Positions 1-12,559 of a stretch of DNA of 64,000 nucleotides are shown here, in pieces; within the stretch, counting starts at the first letter, position 1; every line of letters begins with the position of its first letter. Made by a program: the position numbers and the translations under genes. The notes below the pieces were generated by a model, which saw nothing but the letters and a program-made list of their open reading frames with translations, was not told the DNA's origin and ran no database searches. The stretch covers positions 1 through 64,000 of the forward strand of contig JAMWET010001256.1 in assembly GCA_024036415.1 (NCBI GenBank), given 5' to 3'. Origin of the DNA: Prochilodus magdalenae (taxonomy: Eukaryota; Chordata; Actinopteri; Characiformes; Prochilodontidae).

Positions 1-1139
1 TTTTTGAGCTTTAGCGAAATTAATGGAAGGAAAGAGTTTCAATCATCAGATTTACCTCCCCCCACCCCTTCATGTGTTGCCTGAAAGAAGAAGCTAGGCT
101 GAAGCTTAGGTTCGTGTAATTCTCGAGCGGGGCTTTCAGGAAAGCTTGGAAAGCCTTGACCGCCTTTTTCCGTGGAGTTGTTATTAGGAGTTTTTATTTA
201 TTTACATAGATTTATCTTCCCGTCGCGGTTCACCAGTTATTTGCGGCCCTCAACGGCCGTTTGCCCTGCTTTGCGCTGCTGCTCGTGTTCTGAATTGGCT
301 GATGCTGTTTTACGCTTGATATTCCACCCCACCCCCATCAACCCACTCTTTTTTCTCAGGAATAAGGCATTATAGTAGCCGCCTTAAGTCGATCCGGCCC
401 ATTTGTGGGAGGGGGTCTTTTAAATCCACAAACAACACACAAAGGCCCCGCCCCTTTTGCCGTATGTACACGTTTTCCCCAGTGGGTGGGGGGGTCATGC
501 TGGGTTTCAGGGTCGGGTGTGTGCCGTATACCAGATTTTTTTTTTTTGCCCAGGATGAAAAGGGGTCGTCCCCCCATTTTCTTGCTGTCTGATGGGCGAT
601 GGGTCTGGGCTGGGGGGTGCAAACCTGTGGGCGCGAGCCACACTTGGCTAATACGATGCCTGTGGCGGCCCGCTCCCCCAGGAAAATCTAGGTCAAGTTT
701 GAAACTGCCTGCCGCTGCCGCCCGCCGCCACCGCCTCGCCGCCCCTGCTGATGCTGGAGGATGCTTCTGACAGGACTGAACAGCACAGAGAAGAGCCACA
801 CTTCCCCCTCGCACATACATCCCTTCCTTCCTCACCCGCACATGCATGCGTTAACACTGCGAACGTGATTGAAGGCAGTGCAGACATTGCCCACAAGGCA
901 GAGGCCACGCATGCGCTGACCTGGTGATATAGAGATACCGATTGATTCTGAAATGGAAGATGACTCCATTACATCGCTTTGGGCTCAAGACTCTCCAACA
1001 CGGACCTGAGAAAACGCGCGTGGAGCCTAAGCATAGCTATTCCTTGGGAGATGCGGTTGGATGGACCGACAGCTGCCCCTGGTTAAACAAACGCCGTGTA
1101 GGCCCACTTGCGTGTCAAAGCGCTTACATCTAGGGACCT
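1..1139. other. GC-rich non-coding stretch, no supported gene
   Basis: This stretch is GC-rich with many CpGs, notably a CCG/CGC-rich patch near 700-755, and has poly-T and poly-G runs near 490-550. Open frames exist on both strands, but none shows a recognisable domain or a convincing exon with splice sites; they look like products of the base composition. It could be a CpG island or 5' non-coding exon of a gene to the left (arhgap5 lies next to nubpl in mammals, from general knowledge), but nothing here proves that. Confidence 0.4.
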
Positions 1140-1374
1140 CATTCAATTTATTTCAATTTTCATTTGTATGGCATTTAGCTGACGCTCTTATCCAGAGCGA
1201 CTTACAATGTTAATCATATTACAGGTGGGCCAATGTGGTGTTAGGAGTCTTGCCCAAGGACTCTTATTGGTGTAGCACAGCATAGTCACCTAGACCGGGA
1301 ATCGAACCCTAGTCTCCCACATGTGGTGGTTCCCTGGAGGGTAGTGGTGTTATCCGCTGAGCTACACCAACCAC
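1140..1374 (-). repeat. tRNA-derived SINE
   Basis: Read on the minus strand, this begins with a tRNA-like head: an A-box-like TAGCTCAGCGG (complement of 1354-1364) and a B-box-like GGTTCGATTCCCGG (complement of about 1295-1308), the two internal RNA polymerase III promoter elements. The far end (about 1167-1210) is the short segment ending in GAGCGACTTACAATG, which I recall as very common among fish interspersed repeats. It is a retroposed SINE, not a tRNA gene, because the cloverleaf is not closed. Family assignment (V-SINE- or HE-like) is uncertain. Confidence 0.75.
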
Positions 1375-1378
1375 AGAC

Positions 1379-2750
1379 CTCAGAGCAGTGGGTCAGTCAG
1401 CCAGAGAGGCAGAAAGACGACTACTAATACTGCAGCTAAGGTGATTCATCTCTGAGTTTAGGTTCAGGCCAGTCGGTTTTGGGCCGGTAAGCTCAGGACG
1501 TCCAGTCTTTCTGGCTTGACCCCAGGCTGTAGTGCACCAGGCTGCAGGCAAGTTGTAGTTGTGATGTCACAACACTTGGAGGTGCAAAGAAATTGCAGCT
1601 GTTTCAATTTAAAAATCGCACAATCTGAAATTGTGGTTCTCCAGAAAGAAGAAGTTTTTTCACTGGGCGTTGATTACCTATAGTTTCTGACTAGGTACAG
1701 TATAGTTCAGTCTGGTGCTTCCCGTCTTCATATTTACTGTTACTGTACAGTCTTATAGCAACAAGGAAAAAACGCTTGATCTTATAAAGCTGATTGTCTC
1801 GGTTTGTCTAGCCTCTTGCTTTAGCTTACCATGGGGTGGAATGGCCCTGGCTGTTTAATGTTGGGGCCATCAGTGTTGGTCATAATGAGAAAAAGGTAAG
1901 TGGGTTTTTTGCTAACTGTTGGCTGGAGTGCAAATCGCCCCCACTGAATTTACACTATTCACAGTTAACAGCTTTGGAAGCGTGATTTTTAGACCATGAG
2001 GGATCTTGTGCAAAACCGACAACCCCGATTTCTCGTTCTGACGCTCGTAACTAAACAAATTAACACACATCTTACTATATTATTAGTCACCTTTGGGAGT
2101 GTTTTACGGATTGGTCACATGTATTCCTCTCAGGCCTCACTGCATGGATGGCGCTGCCTAGAGATTGATGGAGATATTAATACCTGCTACGGGGTGTTGA
2201 GTAATGGGATCCCAAGATTTGGGAAGAGGTGGTACAGTTGCAGGGAATGTGGGAATGGGAATGTGGATACCGCTCCAAAGCAGGTATCTTAATGACTTGG
2301 CTTAAAAGGAGGGCCTGCATTGTGGTCGTGTGGCCATAAGGACCATAGTGTGAAGGAAGTAGCATGAAGTCTGCAGCTGTGCTATGGACGCGTCCGCCAG
2401 CAGTGGCTAAAATCCCCAGTCTACAGGACAACTTCTTGGAATTGTGCCCAGGGAAGATATCCCACCAAATACCGTGGACACCAAACTGATCAATTCTCTG
2501 ATAACGCAACAGTATCTGAACATTGATGTGGCTACATACAGAAGCTGGTCCAGGGCCATGGGAAAAATCCAGTCACCCAGCGTTATTGATCCCTGGTGGA
2601 GGGTATTACAGGCTATTAGGTACATTTCAGCACAGAATAATTCCACCCCCCAATATACCCCCCCAGAGAGTCAGAGAGTTGAGTTTTATACGCTGATTTA
2701 GTTTGTTTAGGACTTCCAGAAGCCTCCCTAGAGAAACATGACTGTATGAT
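1379..2750. other. Intergenic, nothing recognised
   Basis: Unique-looking sequence with short open frames on both strands (for example near 1996-2292 and 2177-2509) that overlap each other and carry no recognisable domain. No promoter, RNA gene or mobile element could be supported. Confidence 0.4.
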
Positions 2751-2759
2751 TGTAACCCA

Positions 2760-3345
2760 AAACATGATGGGCTGATTCCAAAATCACTAACTTTCTTACT
2801 GGTTAATCTGGGACGTTAGGCCTCCTGTCCGGCTTCTGAAGGTCTTACCAAGGGGAGGGCTAGCTTCACCATAGCTGCCTAGATACTGAGAAGTTAGTGA
2901 TTAATAAATGACATTTTGAGTTACAATCAGATGGATTTTTTTATTTTTGGGAATCAGATTTCTTTTTTGCAGCTCCCCAATGGGAAAGCTAGCTTGACTA
3001 TATTCAACACTATGTATTATTTTTTTTTGCTTTAGGCCTTTTATCTACCTCCTGGAAGCCTAGCCAATGGGAGAGCTAGCTTGACTATAGCTACCTAGGA
3101 AATTTGGTAACTGGTTGTGGAATCATACAATCATGTTTTGATTTACAATCAGAAGGAGAAATTTTCTAGGCCTTCTGTCCAGCTCCTGAAGGGCCTAACA
3201 AAAGGGAGCTAGCCTAGGGAAGTTGGTAACTGATTGTGCAAGCAACCAAATCACGTTTTGTTTTTGGCTGCTAGGCTTTCTATCTAGATCCTGAGGGCTT
3301 AATCAATGAGAGAAACTATTCTTGACTCTTATAAGTTAAATAGAC
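2760..3345. repeat. Decayed tandem repeat, unit about 105-135 bp
   Basis: A motif of the form TAGGCCT-TCTGTCC-GCTCCTGAAGG, then CCAATGGGAGAGCTAGCTTGA, a GGTAACTGATTGTG block and a GTTTTGATTTACAATCAGA block, recurs with heavy divergence. Copies start near 2818, 2970 (partial), 3034, 3167 and 3270. Spacing is irregular from indels and copies are clearly non-identical, so this is an old local amplification. It matches no transposon I know. Confidence 0.6.
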
Positions 3346-5750
3346 CACCCATAAAACAAAATTAATCCTGATTGGACAATTTTCGGTGGGCGTATCACGT
3401 ATGGAGTCCTTTTAGCTTCATCCACAAACTACCCACAGCACATGCGGAGTAAGTAAAAACTCAGTGTTTTGAATACTGTAGATACTGAATGTTCAGCCAG
3501 AGAGCTATGATCTCGAAAACCATGATCACCTACCAATCGACTGTGACTGGAAGACCACCAGACCAGTCTGACTTTAAGGCCCCCACCGTTTTTTTTTTAA
3601 TAGGTACCCCCCATGCTTGGGGCATTTTTTTGACGCTCTCTCGACATTCCGACACAACTCGGCTAAATTTAGTTAAGCAAGCTTTTCATTAACCCGGTCA
3701 GATTCAGTTGCAGCCGGGGAGAAACACACGGTGAATGTCTGCGGTGCCTTGTGACCCCTTAGGGCTGGGCTTAAGAAACCGCTGGCTTTACTCAGTTATA
3801 AAATAATCATATCAGCATCCAGGCTCCTATTAAAATCTCATTTATGACATAGTAATTCTAATACATTGCTACCGCTCGCTCCCTCCGTCCCCTGCCGTGC
3901 TTCATGGAAGTGCTGAGCGCTTCCACGGCTGTGTTCCACGTGACCGGAGAAGGAGGGAAGGGAGGGAAAGAGCTTTTTTATTTTTTATTTCGCCTCCCCC
4001 TTCCTTCTCCCCCCTCCTCTACTCTCCACTCTCGTTGGCACCGGAGAGCAGGAGCTAGTATTTTGGTAGAGGGCACGTGGACTCCCAGCTGCAGATGCTG
4101 CAACGGAACGCCTAGGCTCCCCACTTTCTGTCCCTGTTTCCCTCATTGGAGAGTTTTTCTTTTTTTTCCCTACTCCAGCTTTATTTAGGGATAAAGCAGG
4201 GGCTGTTCCTAGAGTGGGTATCAGGCATGTTGACATTTTTCATGTGTGGGTACGTATGACGGGTTGTTTATACCAACCACCGTTAACAGGGTCACATAGC
4301 AGTATATATGACTGAATATGTTATTAAATCCCAACAAAATTCCTGGTTTTCCCATTTTACGTTCGATTAGAGGGAAACCTTTCCAGCCCGTTTTCGTTAT
4401 CGATCCCCCTCTCCTCTGTGCTTCTTGTCCTGATTGTAGGTAAGTAGGTCAGTTTGTGTAGTTACTCAGAGTGGAGGCCTAATCTCCTAATCGAGCTGGA
4501 AATGTGGGATATTCCAAACTCAGGGATCCGTTCTCTCGCCCGCTGCTGTGTTAAGTCGGTAGTTTTTTTGGTGCATTACCTCACGCCTTCATTGTATTCA
4601 GGCGGATGGCCTTTTAAGCGTACTACCTAAAACCAGGGGACCCCCCTCCCGGCACCCCTCCCTAAAACCCCTACCCAACCTGTGCTCTCATGGCTTTTCG
4701 GCTGGCTCCGCTTGCTGTGTGAGCCTCACCAGCTTTTGGACACCATGGATACAGCGGAAATGTAGGAGAGCTCAGCCCCGACCAACGGAGCGCAGGACCT
4801 TCCTCAGCCCTGCGGATTCGTTAAGTTGCCCCGCGGCCCTTTTCAGGACGATCCTCCATTCACACCCCTCCCCATTTTTCCGTCTCCATTACCTGCCGCC
4901 GCTTCGTGCTCCAGCACCGCAATCTCTTTCAGTAGGGGGTGCTGGACGCACAAACAGCCCCTTCAGGAGCCTCTCCATCGGACAGAAGCTACGCAGGAAC
5001 GGAAGCCCCCACCACCCTCCGGGGGGGAACCACCCAGCCTGCAGGCACTGTGGCTTCTGGGCAACGCCCTGGGCTGAGCAGTCCGTACCTCAATGCCTGT
5101 GCGCAGCGATACGGTCCATCCAGCACCGGGAGGTCCTTACTCTACCAGAAACCGCTCTTTCTACTCTTCTTCCTCTTTCTTTAAGCTCTGTTATGCCTTT
5201 TTGACGTCTCTTTCATAATCCCGAGCCTTTGAATCAATGCAGACGACTCTTTAAACTTAAAAAACATAAAACGTCACTTTCCGGAAAATTCCTTCGGAAA
5301 AGCCCATGCCTGAAGCCGGCCATCTCTAGGCTTTATCCGCTGTAGAGAAATCTGAAAAAATCCAGGCTAGACTGCTTTGCTCACTGCAGCGCTTGGCCAC
5401 AGCAGGCTTTACGCGCCGGGCTTATACCGGCCCCTATCGCCTCGTTTAGTAGCTGGGCCAGGGAGTAATAGCAAAGTGCCCAAGGGGCTAACCAGTGCTT
5501 CACGAAAATGGTCTTCTGGCCCTGCGTTCACACTAGCAAGGCACGGAGTCGCATAAGTCGGATGGATCCCGTTGCCTTATGTGGCCTGGGTACCAGGCGC
5601 TCGCCGCTGTGGTGCGTGTGGGGGCTGACTAGTTTTGAAAGCACACATGAGGAACTATGGCCGTTGTTTTCCAGACTTCCTTCATCCCTAAGAATTAAAT
5701 CAGGGTGTTTTTTGTGTAAAATGAAAGCTTTTGTGTGCTAAAATATTAGG
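3346..5750. other. GC-rich intergenic segment with CpG clusters
   Basis: CpG density is high around 3860-3960 and 4600-5480. Several open frames (4719-5204, 4826-5077, 4939-5184) overlap one another in the GC-rich part and lack domains or plausible splice sites. The composition is compatible with a CpG-island promoter or first exon of an undetected transcript, but I see no coding evidence. Confidence 0.35.
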
Positions 5751-5989
5751 AACACAGATTAGAACCTGTGTTCAGTTTTCTCGTACCCACAAAAAAAAAA
5801 TCTTTTATGTGTTTTGCTGCAGGGGGGAGGAAAAAAAAATAGAATCAGAGTGATGAGTGGAAACTGGTTGTGGGGCGCATTGTCTTTGGTTCTTACCCCC
5901 CGTAATTTATTATAAAAGTCTATTATAGTACCAAAAGTATAGTGACTCAGTGCTTGGGCTTTAACCCTATTAGTTTTTTTTTTTAAACT

Positions 5990-6263
5990 ACACTCCTCTC
6001 TCTCTCTCTCTTCCCTCTGTCTCTCTCTGTCTCTCGGTCCTCTCTCTCTCTCTGTCCCCCTCCCTCTCTCTCCTTGTTCTCTGTCTATCTCTCTCTCTCT
6101 CCGTCTCCCTCTGTCTCTCTGTGCACTCTCTTGTCTCTCTCCCCCTCCACTCTCTGCTCCCGCTTCTCTCATCCCTCTTTCTGTGCTCTCTCTCTCTCGT
6201 TTCTTTTCTCTTCTCTTCGCGCTCTCTCTGTCTCCTCTCTCTCTGTCTGCATCTCCCTCTCTG

Positions 6264-6296
<33 letters not shown>

Positions 6297-6560
6297 CTCC
6301 TCTGTTCTGTTCCTGTTCTGATCTCTCTCTCTCTCTCTCTCTCTCTCATTGTCTCCTACGTTCACTTTTACTCTTTCTTCCTTTCTTTCTTTCTTTCTCT
6401 TTCTCTTCTCCATGTTTCCTTTTCTCTCCTTTCTGTCTTTTCCCTCCTCTTTCTCTCTTACTCTCAATTCCTTTCTTTCATTTTCTCTCCATTTCTGTCT
6501 CTGTGTTGTATGTGTATGTGGTCGTGTGTGTGTGTGTGCTGTTGTGTGTGTTGTGTAAGC
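5990..6560. repeat. Polypyrimidine (CT)n tract with TG-rich tail
   Basis: About 500 bases of almost uninterrupted pyrimidines on the plus strand (CT, CTCC, CTGT and CTTT units), ending in a TG-rich segment near 6500-6560. The open frames here, Arg/Glu-rich on the minus strand and Ser/Leu-rich on the plus strand, are low-complexity translations of the repeat. Such purine/pyrimidine-asymmetric tracts can form triplex (H-DNA) structures and vary in length between individuals. Confidence 0.92.
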
Positions 6561-8121
6561 ACCATCAATCAGCTTGGTGAACAATGCCCATAAATCATTA
6601 ACGATCCTACGTCCCTTTTAAAAGCTGTCTGAAAACCACTTCTGTCCGAACAACAGACTGTATAAAAACATGTTTCTTAAGTGTGCAGTAGTATTATACG
6701 TTATACAGCCGGAAAATAACAACGTTATTATTATTCATTATTTAATATTATTATTATTGTTATTATATTTATTTCATGCCGCTTAATCAGCAGCCGTGTT
6801 CTCGGTTGTTGTTTACGAATGGGGGAAGGAAACCGCAGCACGGTGTTTGTAGGCCAGCTCTCTTGGCGTGACCCCATTGCAGATGATGTGAGCTGGGGGA
6901 GGAGATTTATGGGTAGGCACGCTGGGCAGAGGGATGGCACACACGAGCGCTAGCCACCACTTGCTTGGCCTTGAGACCTCAAACGTGCACCTCTTAACCG
7001 GAGGCAGAAGAGCGGCGCCGGTGCTCTGCAGCCGGAGTACAAGTTACAGCAGGGATACTGTACACGGCGGGAAACTCGGGTAACGTTTCACGCAGGCTAA
7101 TTCCCAGCACAGCGGTCAAATGTAGCTCAATATGCCCAGTATGGGGACAGATGATGAAACTGGCAGTGGTATCCATCACACCCACACGCTGGCAATTGGA
7201 ATGGTTTCTTGTCCACATGGTCTGTTTAAGCCTCGCTGAAAACCGAAAGAGGCATCTGGGGGTGTTATCCTAGCGACGCGCGCGGCCCTCGCACAATCAT
7301 GCCCGCATATCGAGCCCGGTGTGTGTCTCACGAGCCGCGCCCCTCGCCGTCGTAGGGCGCCGGACCCCGCCGGACAGCCAGAGAGAGAGACTGGACACAC
7401 ACATCAACCCCCCCCAGATGCCACTAAGCTTTTTTTGCCCCCCCCCCCTGACCCTGCTCGAAAAAGATAAGCTATAGATAAAGGTAGCAGGCCTATGTTC
7501 TCCTTTTTTTTGGAGGCCTACCAATCAAAATTTTCCTAGGAGTATTCCTTTAAGCGCAGATACCGATTGACCAGTTACAGGTTTACTGCACTATCTGCGG
7601 CAAGCCATTTGGATTCTTGCAGAGATCCCCACACACCATGGTAAACAAAGGGTATAAATAGACTCTTGTGTGTAAGATTTGTGTGTGTTGCACAATGTGT
7701 GGGTTATCAAACATGCACACTCCTTGCTTGACCCTTTATCACTGCCCTTAGGGCAGTATGTGAATTCTGTTTTTCCTTCCCCATAAAAGGCCACTGAAAA
7801 AGCCCTGTTATCAGCACAGCAGCAACACGTTTCCTGTTTGTGTGTCTATAATAGCCTTTCGGATAACAGAGGGAAGAAACATGCCGTTTTATTTCCACTA
7901 TTAAAGCTATTTAATGCAGCTTGTTCAATATTGTGGCACACTTTCTTCCGGGCACTAAGCCAAAACAAACTTCCATAAACACTCCATTCTCTCATTAATA
8001 GTAATGCATGTCTTACTCAGTGAATATGAATCAATGAAATGTAAATGTTTGATTTCCCTTTTTTTTTTAGCCTTATGAATACTTCATTAGATACACCTGC
8101 ATGTATTTACGCTCATTTTCC
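6561..8121. other. Intergenic, no gene recognised
   Basis: It includes an ATT-rich stretch near 6722-6770, a small CpG-rich patch at 7255-7385 and a poly-C run at 7439-7449. Short open frames have no recognisable domains. Nothing else could be supported. Confidence 0.35.
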
Positions 8122-8425
8122 ATTTTATCAGTTCCACTTACCATGTTTCTCTGCATACTGTCCTTTAATGGTCAGGACCACCACAGACCCCCAAACAGGC
8201 CCCACAGAACAGTATTATGTGGATGGTGGATCATTCTCAGCACTGCAGTGACACTGACATGGTGGTGGTGTGTTAGTGTGTGTTGTGCTGGTGTAAGTGG
8301 ATCAGGCACAGAAGCTGCTGGAGTTTTAAATACCTTAGTGTCCCTGCTGGACCCAGAATAGTCCACCCACTAAAACTTCGCAGCCAAAAGGGTCCTGTGG
8401 GCAGCGCCTGTGACCAGTGTCCTGT
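8122..8425. repeat. Foldback (palindromic) DNA element, half copy
   Basis: This matches the left half of the fuller element at 38507-39233: a TTTTATCAGTTCCACTTACC end, a GGTCAGGACC block, CAGCACTGCAGTGACACTGA, then the TG-rich GTGTTAGTGTGTGTTGTGCT segment and GTGGATCAGGCACAG. The inverted right half is missing. Open frames inside are products of the repeat. Likely a truncated non-autonomous DNA transposon. Confidence 0.75.
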
Positions 8426-11400
8426 GACACTTATTTCATCAAAAGAAAATGTTGCACCCAGAAGGAATTAACCAATAGGAAAGAACCTGGGTACAAGACA
8501 TGTAAACGATTTAAGTTACGGCTACGCATGGGATAGTAGAGACGGGCCTTATTATTGTACCTGACAGATCCAACAACCACGATTGCAGACATTCAGCGAG
8601 CAGTGATGCCTTCCATGAGTCATGGAAGATGGCTGCACGATGCAGGACTACATGCCTGTAGACTGTTAGAACAACTGCCCTTTTCCCATGGGATACTGCA
8701 TGGGATGAATTATCGCAGGACACCATTAGGAATCTCTAGAACTCTATACTGAGACGTCTGGCATGTTGAATTAGAAAACATGGAGGCCACACATCATACT
8801 GAGAGACACTACCTCTGTATGTGTAGCTCAGTAAATGTCGTCTGTATCAGTCCAAATGTATCATCATTTATTGTTCCTGGTCATCTTTATCCTCATTCTG
8901 AGTTGCGTAGCTATCCGACACTTCCTTTTGGGTGCAACTATTCTTTTGAAATTTAAAAACTTGTACTCAGTGGCTGTTTGGACTGGACTCTGAATGAGTT
9001 TGCATAATGATAATTGATTGCTGTATGCTTCCATTAGCTACATTAGCCCAACACCTGGAGTTTGAAGCTATACTAACTAAGCCTTAGACATCAAAGCTGT
9101 CTTGGCTGACGGACTATGTTTGTGGTAAGGGCTAAATGTGTGAATTAGTGTCTTTTCAGGGCAGAATCAACATCAGCAATCTGTGGTATCAGGCACTACC
9201 TCTAACTAACCTGTGCGTGTTTGTGCTGACATCAAAAGCACAGCAGCAGGCTTCACATCAGTCCTCGCCTTTCTGCCAGTGCCTCCCTCTACCCCCCCTT
9301 CTTGCTTCTCTGCATCACCATGAATTATTCACCTTCCCCTACCCCCAAAATCTCCCGGACCCACTTCTCTCAGATCCGCCGATTCGTGGGCAGCTGCCCT
9401 GGAGGGTCCAGCTGAGCACGCCTGCTGCCTCAGCTTTTGGTGTATTTGAACTCATTATGCTAGACAAGTCTAATTATTGCTAAGCGCTAACAAAACATGT
9501 CTCAGCTAAGCCAGTTTTGATGAACTTCAGGCGTTTAAAACTCTTCGATTATGTAAATGATGTGATCTTTTAGGATGTAAGGCCGGCCGAATGTCACAAT
9601 TAAGTTCCCTTAAATCTTCAGGACTGCTTACTCAGTCAGCAGTCAAGGGTTGATGCCTGCTTTAGCTGAACAAATATAAAGCAATAATCAGAATGGAGAA
9701 TGGTTAGAGCTTTGTGGGGGTGTGGGTGTGGACTGCCCTCATAACCTACTCCCACAAAGCCCCCCAAAGCATATACACAGTCCCTGATCGTGCAGCGCAA
9801 TTGGAACCAGCTGCGGCTATTTACCCTGGGCAGCGCCGCAGCTGCATCACCATGGTTACAGGTCCACGCTCGGGAACGCTGGGCGGGGCCAGGTTTCTAG
9901 AGGTCACCAGGAATGGGGCCATGGATGGGGAAATTGAGAAACCATTCAAGTAGCCAGCAAAATAAACAAGCATGTCAGTAACCTGTATCAAGAATTACTA
10001 TCAAGCCATTTTCACGGGAGTCTGTTACTAAGGCTGTGGATTTCTCAGTGCCAAGAAACGAAATGAAAATCCTGCTGAAATTTACAGCCCTTTGGAATTC
10101 TCATGACGCATCCATTTTCCCCTAATTTTGGAATGCAGGAAGTGGCTTTTTTTCCTGGTGAGTCCTTCTGACAGGCGGCATAGCTGAAATGAAAGAAAGG
10201 CCAAAATGAAGTTACAAAGGTTAAATGAACAGAAAAGAGACACACATTAACTGAACTTTTAGAACTTTTGCAGTGCATCCGACCCAATGCTTTTCGAAAT
10301 CAGCCGTGAACATCAAACATTCATGGGAATTTATTTTAAGCATGCTAACTGCGTAAGCTAACGCTTTAAAAAAGCAGAGCTCCAACAGGGATACGTCACC
10401 CAACCTCGATCAATAATACATGCTCATCTACTATATAATACATGCAGATGCCATTTTAGTTAAGTTATGAAGACATTCTGTGGGTTAGACTTTGCTCATA
10501 CTCACAAAATATCATTTCTTAGTTTGTAACATGAATAATACAATGAATTTGGCCATAAAACGGTAATGAGTCCTTTTTTTTATTTCTTCTTTTTTTTTTA
10601 CTAATGAAAGTGCTTTACAAAGCCCTGCTGACAAAACCAGCACAGATCATAGCTGGCCATTGCTGGTTTAGCTGGTCACCCCAGCATGGTCATACAACAT
10701 ATACAACATATGCTAGTCTTGGTGGTGGCTTATCAACTTCCATTGCTGCTGATCCCAGGATCCCAGCATCCAATAACAACATACGCCAGTTTCCTGGAGA
10801 ATTTTGGGCCACTGAAACGTGATGGTTGAAATAAAAAACGTAAATAAATGAAATAAAATAATAGAACATATGGATTCTAGAACAAGAAACTGTCCTACAC
10901 TATTAACCATGTATCAAAACTGGAAAGCACATTGTCCTGAGATTTAAGACCTTGTCATCATCATTTAACCTATCAAAGAAGCAGAAAACCTTTGGTGTTG
11001 TCCCTCCACATCCATCTGGCTCATTCATTTATCTCCTATTCATTCATCTTATCAATGCTCATTCATTTTCCATGAACCTCAGGTGACATGGAAAGCAGAC
11101 ACCCTCTCGCCCATCTTGTGCAGCGCAGCTCCCTGATTTAATTATTGATTTTTTTTCCTCATAGCCTCAGGAAGCAGTGCACTCTCGACGGGTATTCTAT
11201 GCTTTACTTACTGCACGGGGCAAAGGCTGCTTTTATTCCATTGCCAATGATAGCACAGCCATGTCACTGAACTATGCTTTCAAAGAAGAGTACAGTTGAA
11301 CTTTGGAATTGAATTTTTTATGTACGTCATTAACCTACAAAGTAAACACTGCCTTATGACTCTCGCATCCAGCTGTGTTTTCTATTTCCTTCTGAATCTC

Positions 11401-11689
11401 TGTACAGTGCCCACAGTTCGCCATGGTCCCTGTTCAAGCTTGCATCAAACACCACTCTGCAAAAGTGCAGTCTGACCGATTTGGCACAAAATATGGCCCA
11501 CAATATCAAAACTCATCCCAATACAGCTAATACACAAATGGCTCTATTGTTGGTTCTAACTTTATTTGTTCTTGTTTTTTATGTAACTAAGTGAAACCAA
11601 GTGAGCTGACACATTTACATGATTGATCTGCACAACCTTGATGAGTAAAACCCAATGGGAAACTCATACTTCCCACTAGTTTCTGATAT
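8426..11689. other. Intergenic, no gene recognised
   Basis: No exon chain was found. At about 10615-10745 there is a GCTGGTTTAGCTGGTCA-rich segment resembling a fish MITE (weak). The open frame at 9136-9483 has no known domain; its 3' part (9430-9510) is complex sequence that could be conserved non-coding DNA, but this is a guess. Confidence 0.35.
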
Positions 11690-11965
11690 TATCAGACTGC
11701 ATATTGTTTTGTTTGCTTTGATCTGTGCAGAGTTTGTATGTTCTCCCTGTGTCTGCATTCGTTGGGTTGGGTGGGAGATGCTACGTTGCCCCTAGGTGTG
11801 AGTGTGTATGTGAATGTGTATATCTGTGCATCTCCCCTGTGATGGACTGGCGGCCTGTCCAGGGTCTTTCCTGACTTCTGCTCAGTGAAGGCTGAGATAG
11901 ACTTCAGCACCCTCCGTGAATGATAACAGGCTTGGAGAATGAATGAATGAATGAATGAATAAATG
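11690..11965 (+). repeat. LINE (L2/CR1-like) 3' tail fragment with (GAAT)n
   Basis: This segment has the GTTTGTATGTTCTCCCTGTGTCTGC block, then GATGGACTGGCGGCCTGTCC and a CTTCAGCACCCTCCGTGA block, a combination I associate with 3' ends of fish L2/CR1-type LINEs. It ends in a GAAT microsatellite (about 11937-11965), the usual kind of 3' tail. Clade assignment is from memory. Confidence 0.6.
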
Positions 11966-12559
11966 TTTTACTCACTCTCTTTGTGTTGTATTTCTTGGTT
12001 ACCTTCTTCATCAGGCCTTTGATGTTGGTGGCTGTAACAAGTTATCACAGGTTCCTTGCTTTAGTGAGCATGTTTCTATAGCAACAACTTAACCAAACTA
12101 TGTACATAGTTCCTTCTTCTGCAACATTATCAAGTAAAAATCATCAGAACAGTTTATCAGAATTTACTTAATTAATGGATTAATTTAATTTACTAAGGAC
12201 ATATTAAGGTATCTCAGCTACTTAACATGGTTGCATGGAAGCATGGGATGTATGTAACTGTTGTGTGTTCTGTAAAGCCTAAAATAAAAAAATTAATTGA
12301 TTTGGTAGAAGGGCACGATGCCCGTTTTTGCATATTAGACAGAGATTTCAAATGTAAAAATCAACATTAAACTGATGAAGATGTTCTGACAATAGTGGAT
12401 ATTCCTGCACAAAGGCTTGACTGGGTTTCCTTTAATTATGGTTTCTATGCGCTCCTAATCATCAGATTGGTCTGCTCAGAGAGTGGTGTCCTCTCCAGGA
12501 CTCTCAGGACTACACACACTCAATCCAACAAGTTAAAATATCTACCTCTAAATCTTTAA

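Noticed and set aside
356..847. 163-aa minus frame and overlapping 121-aa plus frame
   Set aside because: They overlap on opposite strands of GC-rich DNA, have no domain and no splice context.
1291..1373. Functional tRNA gene
   Set aside because: A- and B-box-like sequences are there, but the fold does not close and the head continues into a SINE body.
4719..5204. 161-aa plus frame in CpG-rich DNA
   Set aside because: Three overlapping frames in the same segment, low-complexity Pro/Ser composition, no domain.
5759..6593. Long open frames rich in Arg/Glu (minus) and Ser/Leu (plus)
   Set aside because: They are six-frame translations of a (CT)n tract; long stops-free frames are expected there and no domain is present.
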